Assembly (NCBI GenBank): GCA_018825925.1
Contig: JAHKAT010000182.1
Coordinates: 1-12,447 of the forward strand
Direction: 5' to 3'
DNA: 12,447 nt
Source: Bacteroidota bacterium
Lineage (GTDB): Bacteria > Bacteroidota > Bacteroidia > Flavobacteriales_D > Crocinitomicaceae
Shown here piece after piece: positions 8,601-12,447 of this stretch (the first letter of the stretch is position 1; every line of letters begins with the position of its first letter). The notes under the pieces were generated by a model, which saw only the letters and a list, made by a program, of their open reading frames with translations, did no database searches and was not told the origin of the DNA. The position numbers and the translations under genes were made by a program.

Positions 8601-9633
8601 TGTTTTGTGTTCAAATCAACAATTTACAGTTCCGTTTATCAACGTGCAAAATGGCGTAATTGGTTCTTGGACTCATGACGGACAAGGTACTTTATTAAAC
8701 GCGTCTACAGCGAATCCAACGTACGTTTTAGCTGCAAACGATCAATCCTCTTTGGTAACTTTGGAGTTTGAAATCACACCAACCAATGGCTGCCCATCGA
8801 CTGGTCAAAAAGGACAATATTACTTGTTGGTTAAAGCCAATCCAGTAGCAACAGGTTCGGGGACGGAAGAAATTTGTCCGACAGGGTTTGCAATTGGTAT
8901 TACTGGTTTTACAGCTTCTACCTCCACGATTTCATGGACCCATAATGGGCAAGGAACTTTGAGCAATAGTTCGAGTTTATCACCAACCTATACCTCGTCA
9001 ATGAATGATGCTGGATCGACTGTTACATTAACAATGACTGTATCAGAGCCTAGCTGTCCAACACCATTAACAGCCACGGCTAGCTATGAAATTATACACC
9101 GAGCCAGTATTTTTGATCCATCTTTAAATGTGAAGACGGGGAATGATACGACCATCAATGAAGGAAGTATTGCTTTGTTGTTAGGTAAGGGTACGAATGT
9201 ATTTTTGTACATGTGGTCGCCTGGAGCAACTGTGGTTGACTCATTAAAGAAACTTACCTCGGCAAAACCAAAGAAAACAACCACATACGTACTTACTGGT
9301 TATAGTGACATTGGGTGTATTGATCGTGATACCATGGTTGTGAATGTGATTGAGAGACAAGATTCAACGATTTTTATACCGAGTTTATTTTCACCGAATG
9401 CTGATGGAACCAATGATTATTGGGTGATTCCTTCAATGGTGAATAGACAAGGAATTCATGTTGCGATTTACAACAGAGAAGGTAAATTGGTCTATGAAAA
9501 TTTGAATTATCAGCACGACTGGGATGGAACTTATAATGGAGTGAAACTGCCAGATGCTAGTTATTATTATATCGTGAAATTACCCGACACAGAAGAGCCT
9601 CTTAAAGGTGTTGTTTCAATTTTACAACGATAA
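2608..9633 (+). CDS. Giant secreted M43 metalloprotease/adhesin with PKD-like repeats and T9SS type B sorting domain
   Basis: The 2,341-residue product is modular. (1) Signal peptide with core at about 4-20, cleavage at SWA|QIQ. (2) M43 (cytophagalysin/pappalysin-type) zinc metalloprotease at bases 2842-3720, with HEVGHAMGLYH at residues 253-263 and Met-turn NFMDY (Met330). (3) CARDB-like stretch, about 3721-4044. (4) Jelly-roll/choice-of-anchor-like region, about 4045-4605, opening VQEFESGNPFPPVGW and closing FLLDDINV. (5) Fifteen PKD/Ig-like units, 4621-8295. (6) Further Ig-like modules, 8296-9357. (7) Type B (gliding-motility-type) sorting domain, 9370-9630. It should cross the outer membrane through the T9SS and act at the surface or outside as a protease with a long adhesive stalk. 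The ATG at 2608 was chosen because it gives a compact MKKFTF signal peptide like its neighbours'; an in-frame ATG at 2578 would add ten residues. PorP/SprF follows after 18 bases. Substrate and biological role cannot be read from the sequence. Confidence 0.92.
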   Translation: MKKFTFITSTFVFLFFWSYSWAQIQAPANNIGSLPEKCGFDAIHVWRMKNDPAYFQNVQQSNAEYYEFLKNPVRPKAVRKIPVVVHVIHTGEAIGHENNISDAQIVSAVNNLTNAFRKIGAPYSTGGGVDCEVEFCLAQRDTSNNPTTGILRQNGSGVTNYAANGITNANRSQVQALSFWDNRKYYNVWVVIKINGSNGGGTQGYAQLASAGAGGYSASDGTVILGNAMGYDPTGSIGYALKSYTRKNGTLIHEVGHAMGLYHTFTGDCPSNNCPPDATTCPSDTDCGTNGDCVSDTPKHRRSTSDCPVNSTPNACQSGSTAIDFVHNFMDYSSEDCSYLFTAGQKTRMDSFMASGKSRNSLTNSNGCDPVNAIDIGINEITSPTPTFCKGTFAPVVKLKNFGSTTITSAEIKYQIDGGTIATYNWTGSLSNNQEESVTLPNVTTTNGAHTFKAFTDKPNNATDGNTTNDSKTVNFSISAAAIPFVQEFESGNPFPPVGWSLDEAPVGYQKWAQYTGAHANGTSTGIAAILFTSSSNLAGNKDMLITEPISLSGSSKAILTFKLYTKNTNPAFGSQYYDTLKVYVSKDCGQTYLPAIYSKGGPTLATAGSSGAIPGNHYPTSAAQYRRDTISLNSYANESVIFKFEHYDYGAQNFLLDDINVMDPCLNRTHPTTISGIATVCQDSMGVAYSIPAVTGATGYVWSVPNGATIASGQNTTNITVNFGSTSGDSVKVYSTHAQCGNSDTIFLKITVTPKPSAAGAIVGDNAGCAGDSKTYSIPAVTNATGYTWTVPSGTSITAGQNTNSITVTVGSTSGNITVTPTNSCGKGTLSTLAVTYNSVGVLSGPISGNSTVCPNTTGENYSITPIAGATSYVWTVPTGATINGTATGSSIVVDFGTQSGAITVKSQNSCGFSNTITLNVTVSSAPSTPDAITGPVEACAGSTKTYAVQTPATGVTYTWTVPTGATISGASDGPSISVVFGTQSGNITVKAVSTCGESPIQTLAVSVIEIPATPGAISCSTTVCENQTGVPISVAAVAGATTYNWTLPAGAVITSGAGTNSIIVDFSTSGGTVSVTAENTCGTSAASTKTVGMETIPATPSAINGNQNVCISNTSENYSTPAIANAGYYNWSVTGAGTFVMNNSSTNVVVNWNGGGGTLEVTASNFCGTSTPRQITINSVSVTSPPDAITGPAEVCSGQTGVVYSIQTPETGATYAWTVPTGATITNGATTSSITVTFGSAGGDITASANAGCGQSTAISKTITLLTIPTVPGAINGPSTVCENESGVVFSVGAVAGATSYNWTLPTGATISSGATTENIVVTFGTSGGTISVTAQNQCGTSAAATKTVTMESIPTTPAAINGPQTVCTSSTSENYSIATISNASSYTWNVTAPGAIIGTNNTENISVNWNGSGGTISVTATNACGTSAPKQLTVTSSSQTTTPDAIVGPSTVCVNQTGVTYSVQTPQTGATYAWTVPSGASITSGGTSSSITVTFGATGGNITVTADAGCGVSPSQSTTVTTTTAPATPGAITSPATVCANESNVNISVPAVAGATSYNWTLPTGASITSGTGSNVIVVTFGTTGGTISVTAENSCGISSASTKSIVVETIPTQPVFTTGNQNVCNTSTSASRTITITSQSLQPDAIVGPSTVCANETGVSYSIQTPQSGATYVWTLPSGATISGPPNGSSILVDFSTTGGNITVTADAGCGVSPSQSKTITVTPLPAAPGAITCSTSVCQGQTMTAQVTNISGMTYDWTAPADWTITGGQGTNSITLTVGATSGNISVTAQTTCGTSTASTQSVVVIPNNETLTITGDDRVCPGADGLTYTASGITGSNYVWTVPAGAVVASGAGTASVVVDFGANGGNVSVSTNNVCGSKSATITVVFEQLITDNTLPNNVDVCEKEPFTINGGAIQPTNNYSITWQKANALAGPYTNDLSSTTESISGTAGLAGTKLYYRRIAVYFGCVDTSNVCTVSTTENPEILTTDMDTVLCSNQQFTVPFINVQNGVIGSWTHDGQGTLLNASTANPTYVLAANDQSSLVTLEFEITPTNGCPSTGQKGQYYLLVKANPVATGSGTEEICPTGFAIGITGFTASTSTISWTHNGQGTLSNSSSLSPTYTSSMNDAGSTVTLTMTVSEPSCPTPLTATASYEIIHRASIFDPSLNVKTGNDTTINEGSIALLLGKGTNVFLYMWSPGATVVDSLKKLTSAKPKKTTTYVLTGYSDIGCIDRDTMVVNVIERQDSTIFIPSLFSPNADGTNDYWVIPSMVNRQGIHVAIYNREGKLVYENLNYQHDWDGTYNGVKLPDASYYYIVKLPDTEEPLKGVVSILQR
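2842..3720 (+). other. M43 metalloprotease catalytic domain within the giant protein
   Basis: The domain opens RKIPVVVHVIHTGE, the usual M43 N-terminal strand, followed by NNISDAQIVSAVNNLTNAFR. The extended zinc site HExxHxxGxxH is complete at bases 3364-3396: the three histidines bind zinc and the glutamate is the general base. The Met-turn methionine is at 3595-3597 in NFMDYSS. Between them lies a cysteine- and Asp/Asn-rich loop (about 3403-3562, seven cysteines) that may hold disulfides and calcium. Nothing essential is missing, so activity is expected. Confidence 0.88.
5404..7551 (+). repeat. Three-unit (A-B-C) higher-order repeat, three copies
   Basis: Within the array, every third unit is most alike. 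Type A (5404, 6175, 6949, and again 7552) has Y-(V/I)QTP followed by TGATYAWTVP or a close variant. Type B (5659, 6433, 7207) has AVAGATSYNWTLPTGA or a close variant. Type C (5917, 6691, 7465) has N at the third or fourth position, then VC--TSENYS, and VNWNG where intact. Triads span 5404-6174 (771 bases), 6175-6948 (774) and 6949-7551 (603, because its C unit is shortened). This implies duplication of a three-unit block, not of single units. Confidence 0.82.
7465..7551 (+). repeat. Internally deleted PKD-like unit (type C, third copy)
   Basis: This unit is 87 bases instead of 258, so 171 bases (57 codons) are absent in frame. The start (TTGNQNVCNTSTS) matches the beginning of the type C unit at 5917, and the end (SRTITITSQS...QPD) matches the end of the type C units at 5917 and 6691. 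The centre, including the core Trp and the second cysteine, is missing. A short ACTTC-G stretch shared by the two ends of type C units fits a deletion between short direct repeats. The remnant cannot form a full sandwich and carries one unpaired cysteine. Confidence 0.8.
8587..9102 (+). repeat. Tandem pair of Ig-like modules (SWTHxGQGTL type)
   Basis: Two consecutive modules (about 8587-8847 and 8848-9102) share SWTHDGQGTL / SWTHNGQGTL, followed by a PTY strand and a Ser/Thr-rich VTL-(E/T) strand, and each ends near a C-P motif. They differ from the 258-base units and belong to the distal stalk just before the sorting domain. They were recognised by internal comparison only. Confidence 0.7.
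9370..9630 (+). other. T9SS type B (gliding-motility-associated) C-terminal sorting domain
   Basis: The last 87 residues of the giant protein begin IFIPSLFSPNADGTND and contain VAIYNREGKLVYE, then WDGTYNG-KLPDASYYYIVKL, and end with VVSILQR. This is the CHU_C/type B signature that directs secretion by the type IX system. In studied cases type B cargos, such as SprB, depend on a PorP/SprF-family partner, matching the downstream gene. A PKD-like module (about 9133-9357, with W-SPGATV and TTTYVLTG) precedes it. Confidence 0.93.
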
Positions 9634-9651
9634 ACCTATTAAACCGAAAGA

Positions 9652-11400
9652 ATGAAATTATTAATTGTCGCTTTAGCAACATTATTTACAATCGGAGTCA
9701 GTTATTCACAACAGTTGCCATTGGGTAGTTTGTACTATGCAAATATGATTTCGATGAATCCTGCCTTTGTAGGATACAAGAGTGATATGGAAGTTTTTAT
9801 AGCACATCGCAATCAATTCGTGGGCTTTGAAAATAGTCCAAAGACCAATTATGCCTCTTTAACAGGTCGTTTGTCAAGCCAACATCGAGTTGGATTAACG
9901 GCCTTTTCTGATGCCACAGCATTGTTTACGAAGAGTATCATTAATGGAAATTATGGTTACAGCCTCCAGTTTGGAAGTCAACAACAATTGGTGTTTGCTC
10001 TGGGAGCAGGTTTGAGTACCTTGGATTTGAACTTAAGTAATGGCAAGGCAGTTGATATGAATGATCAAGTCTATAGTTCTATCCGACAAACCAAAGCAGG
10101 GTTTAATGCCGATTTTGGATTGTTGTATGAGTTTCGCGATTTACAAGTAGGCTTTTCAATCCCCCAACTGTTTAACAATGCCACTAATTTCGAATTAGAA
10201 AACAACAAACTCTATTCTTATAAAAATACGAGTCACATGCGTGGTACCATGAAATACGATTTCAGCGTTGGAGGTCAAGGTATAATAACCGCATCTCCAA
10301 TGGTTATGGTTCGTTCCGTGAAAGGAGCGCCGCTTCAATATGACTTAAGTGCTATTTTAGATCACAGAGACTGGGGTTGGATTGGGGTTACTTACCACAG
10401 TGATTTTGCAGTAGCGGCAAGTGTGGGCTTTAGATACAAAAACTTTACCTTCGGTTATGCCCATGATTTCATAATGAGCGATTTACAAAGATTTGGAAAA
10501 TATTCTTCTGAAATAGTTTTAGGGTATACTTTCGATAAAAGAAAACCAAATGCTCCTAAACAAGATCTTACAAATATTTTGGATCCCAATGCTAAGAAAG
10601 CAGAAGAGTTGAATAATGGTGCTCCAACAGATGAAGAATTAGCTTTGATGCGCCAAGAAATTGAGAAAAATCGTAGAGAAAAAATGATGTTGGCTGATTC
10701 TATTCAAAAAGCGAATACGCAAGCAGAAGAGAAAAAATTAATCGCCGAGTCGGAACAAATAGCTGAGAACAAAGTTGAGGTTAAGAGTGAAGAGCCAGTT
10801 GAGGAAAAGACTAAGGTTGAGGAAAAGGTTAAGAATGAAGAGCCAAAAAAGGTAGTTGAGGCTAAGGTTGAGGCTGAGGTTAAGAGTGAAGAGCCAGAAA
10901 AGGTAGTTGAAGCTAAGGTTGAGGCTGAGGTTAAGAATGAAGAACCGCAAAAGGTAGTTGAGACTAAGGTTGAGGTTAAGAGTGAAGAGCCGATTGCGGA
11001 AAAGGCTAAGGTTGAGGAAAAAGTGAAAAACCAAGAAACCAAGACCAAAGACCAAGAGCCAATCGTCCGAGACCAACAGTCAGCCGACAAAACTGTCGAA
11101 GTGAATGAAAAAACGCCATTAGTTTTTGACGATGCTACCAACTTTAAACTGGACAATGGAAATGTTCCGGAAGAAGGTTTTTACATTATATTAGGAGCAT
11201 TTGGAGATCATAACAACACCGTTCGTTTCATGAAAACGCTTCGAATGAATGGGATCGAGGATGCCTTTATTGTAAAAAATGAAGTAAAAAATCTAGAACA
11301 AGTTTGCGTATACTTCACTGGTCAAATAGGAAGTGCACGAAACGAGTTAATGAAATTTAGAGAAGAAGGAAGAAAGAGCTGGATTCTTAACTTGAAATAA
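9652..11400 (+). CDS. PorP/SprF-family T9SS outer-membrane protein fused to a C-terminal SPOR domain
   Basis: PorP/SprF proteins are outer-membrane T9SS components that act with type B cargos. The 582-residue product has a signal peptide (cleavage SYS|QQL, about residue 19). The PorP/SprF region covers about 20-295, with the family hallmark YYANMISMNPAFVGYKSD, then RNQFVGFENSPKT, and many alternating beta-strands ending near LGYTFDKRK. Family members are usually about 300 residues; this one continues. Residues about 327-373 look like a charged coiled coil (DEELALMRQEIEKNRREK). A Lys/Glu/Val repeat tract follows at 374-459, and a SPOR domain at 510-582 (FYIILGAFGDHNN, EQVCVYF, KSWILNLK). The barrel would sit in the outer membrane, with linker and SPOR domain reaching periplasmic peptidoglycan; this topology is inferred. 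It starts 18 bases after the giant cargo gene and is very likely co-transcribed with it. The stop codon abuts that of the convergent decarboxylase gene. Confidence 0.9.
   Translation: MKLLIVALATLFTIGVSYSQQLPLGSLYYANMISMNPAFVGYKSDMEVFIAHRNQFVGFENSPKTNYASLTGRLSSQHRVGLTAFSDATALFTKSIINGNYGYSLQFGSQQQLVFALGAGLSTLDLNLSNGKAVDMNDQVYSSIRQTKAGFNADFGLLYEFRDLQVGFSIPQLFNNATNFELENNKLYSYKNTSHMRGTMKYDFSVGGQGIITASPMVMVRSVKGAPLQYDLSAILDHRDWGWIGVTYHSDFAVAASVGFRYKNFTFGYAHDFIMSDLQRFGKYSSEIVLGYTFDKRKPNAPKQDLTNILDPNAKKAEELNNGAPTDEELALMRQEIEKNRREKMMLADSIQKANTQAEEKKLIAESEQIAENKVEVKSEEPVEEKTKVEEKVKNEEPKKVVEAKVEAEVKSEEPEKVVEAKVEAEVKNEEPQKVVETKVEVKSEEPIAEKAKVEEKVKNQETKTKDQEPIVRDQQSADKTVEVNEKTPLVFDDATNFKLDNGNVPEEGFYIILGAFGDHNNTVRFMKTLRMNGIEDAFIVKNEVKNLEQVCVYFTGQIGSARNELMKFREEGRKSWILNLK
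10771..11028 (+). repeat. Lys/Glu/Val-rich repeat tract (51-base minisatellite core) in the PorP/SprF linker
   Basis: Four VK(S/N)EEP motifs and a VKN variant recur with 15-17-residue spacing. The core repeats are exactly 51 bases apart: GGTAGTTGA at 10851 and 10902, with a matching GGTAGTTGAG at 10953. A 51-base period equals 17 codons, so copy changes would keep the frame. The highly charged, proline-punctuated protein sequence suggests an extended or helical spacer between barrel and SPOR domain. Confidence 0.85.
11179..11397 (+). other. SPOR-like domain at the C-terminus of the PorP/SprF protein
   Basis: Residues 510-582 open FYIILGAFGDHNN, match the SPOR pattern (hydrophobic strand, GxF, helix, strand with QVC, helix, final strand) and end SWILNLK two residues before or at the stop. 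The nearest visible relative is the C-terminus of the protein encoded at 2030-2530. SPOR domains typically bind septal or denuded peptidoglycan. Confidence 0.75.
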
Positions 11401-12408
11401 TTACAAGAAAAGTTTCTTATCCAATTGAAGCCATTCGAGGGTTGAATTACAAAATATATCCTCGATGGTTTCATTCGGTAATTGACTGTCTTCAATAAAC
11501 TTTCCAATCTCTAAATCTCCCAAAGGAAAAGGGTAATCACTTCCTAAACATACTTTTTTACTTCCTTGAAGTTTTAAAATGTACTCCAGAGCATCAATGT
11601 CGTGAGTAATACAGTCGACCCAAAATTTACCCAAATAATTTCTTGGATTGATCGGATTGTCAATGGCTACTAAGTCTGGCCTACAATTAAAACCATGTTC
11701 AATTCGACCAATTGTGCTCATAAAACTTCCACCTGCATGGGAAAAACAAACTCTTAGCTTGGGAAGTCTTTCTAAAACGCCTCCAAAAATCAATGAACAG
11801 GCCGCTCTTGATGTCTCTGCGGGCATTCCTACCAACCATGGGAGCCAATACTTCTCCATCGATTCAAAGCCCATCATGTTCCACGGATGAATCATAACTG
11901 CCAAACCCAGACGTTCGCAAGCTTCAAAAATTGGGAAAAATTGCTCTTCCGATAAATTTAGATCATTAATATTTGAACCAATTTGAATCCCCACCAAACC
12001 GTTCTTTTTAATTCGCTCCAATTCCAAAATTGACAAACGTGTGTCTTGCATCGGAACAGTGCCTAGTCCAATATAATTCTTCGGATAACGCGCTACTAAA
12101 TCAGAAAGGTGGTCATTTAAAAACATGCTCAATTCCAAACCATCAGCCGGTTTTGCCCAATATGAAAACAAAACTGGAATAGTACAAACTACTTGAACTT
12201 GGGTGTTAAACTTTTGATAATCGGTTATTCGTTCTGATTCATCCCAACAATCGGATTGAATGCGGCGAAAGAATTTACCACCTTGCATCATATCAGCAGA
12301 GCCATCTCGGTTTGGCTCTAAATAAATGAATTTTCCGTAGCCAAATTTCTCTGTCCAATCGGGCAATTTTTTTGGAATAATATGCGAGTGCATATCAATT
12401 TTCAACAT
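11401..12408 (-). CDS. 2-amino-3-carboxymuconate-6-semialdehyde decarboxylase (ACMSD)
   Basis: ACMSD (EC 4.1.1.45) decarboxylates 2-amino-3-carboxymuconate-6-semialdehyde in the kynurenine pathway, sending tryptophan carbon to catabolism rather than to quinolinate and NAD. It is a cytosolic zinc enzyme of the amidohydrolase superfamily. The 335-residue product is nearly the same length as animal ACMSD (336) and closely resembles it. It starts with the metal motif DMHSH (His7, His9), then has VPVL-like IPVLFSYWAKPADG, IHPWNM (His174), KYWLPWLVGMPAET (Trp191), CFSHAGGSF (His224) and CLGSDYPFPLGD (Asp291). The His7/His9/His174/Asp291 set matches the family zinc ligands. The ATG at 12408 was chosen because homology starts there; an AAGGA two bases upstream is too close to be a good ribosome site. 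No other kynurenine-pathway gene is visible, but any operon would lie upstream, beyond the right edge. Confidence 0.93.
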   Translation of the reverse strand: MLKIDMHSHIIPKKLPDWTEKFGYGKFIYLEPNRDGSADMMQGGKFFRRIQSDCWDESERITDYQKFNTQVQVVCTIPVLFSYWAKPADGLELSMFLNDHLSDLVARYPKNYIGLGTVPMQDTRLSILELERIKKNGLVGIQIGSNINDLNLSEEQFFPIFEACERLGLAVMIHPWNMMGFESMEKYWLPWLVGMPAETSRAACSLIFGGVLERLPKLRVCFSHAGGSFMSTIGRIEHGFNCRPDLVAIDNPINPRNYLGKFWVDCITHDIDALEYILKLQGSKKVCLGSDYPFPLGDLEIGKFIEDSQLPNETIEDIFCNSTLEWLQLDKKLFL

Positions 12409-12447
12409 AATCCTTGAGATTTAAAAGCTTTCGTTAAATAGTAATAT

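Noticed and set aside
10704..11156. Antisense open frames of 150 and 112 codons opposite the PorP/SprF linker
   Set aside because: They are the complement of the Lys/Glu repeat tract and give low-complexity Ser/Leu/Phe/Thr repeats. The plus strand has a coherent protein with signal peptide, barrel and SPOR domain.

Overview
The window looks like the chromosome of an AT-rich member of the Bacteroidota, probably Flavobacteriales or a close relative. The assignment rests on three things. There is a type IX secretion (T9SS) cargo with a gliding-motility-type (type B) C-terminal sorting domain next to a PorP/SprF-family protein. The exported proteins have signal peptides whose predicted mature N-terminus is glutamine. 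The genes lack Shine-Dalgarno sites, and one candidate promoter has a TAnnTTTG -7 element. No RNA gene, insertion sequence, CRISPR array or phage gene was seen. Coding density is very high, and no gene-free stretch exceeds about 160 bases.

Layout. At the left edge is ftsY (1-927, +), missing only its N-terminal end. It converges on psd (974-1867, -), a phosphatidylserine decarboxylase. A 162-base divergent intergenic region follows. Then comes a same-strand block of three genes for exported proteins: a small secreted SPOR-domain protein (2030-2530), a giant secreted protein of about 2,340 residues (2608-9633), and a PorP/SprF-family outer-membrane protein with a long charged linker and a C-terminal SPOR domain (9652-11400). 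The window closes with a convergent gene for 2-amino-3-carboxymuconate-6-semialdehyde decarboxylase (11401-12408, -), whose stop codon directly abuts that of the PorP/SprF gene.

How the genes fit together. ftsY, psd and the decarboxylase are housekeeping or catabolic genes and look unrelated to the central block. The three central genes look like a self-contained T9SS cassette. The giant protein carries an intact M43-type zinc metalloprotease domain, a jelly-roll-like region, 15 PKD/Ig-like units, further Ig-like modules and a type B sorting domain. Type B cargos are known to need a PorP/SprF partner, and here the partner is the next gene, 18 bases away. Its unusual feature is a periplasm-sized Lys/Glu repeat linker ending in a SPOR domain. 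The small protein upstream of the cargo ends in a recognisably related SPOR domain. Since SPOR domains typically bind peptidoglycan, the cassette may link a cargo-specific secretion or anchoring component to the cell wall; this is inference.

The most interesting structures are the SprF-linker-SPOR fusion and its small SPOR companion, and the internal architecture of the giant protein. There, 258-base units are arranged as a three-unit (A-B-C) higher-order repeat. One C unit has lost 171 bases in frame, leaving a single unpaired cysteine.
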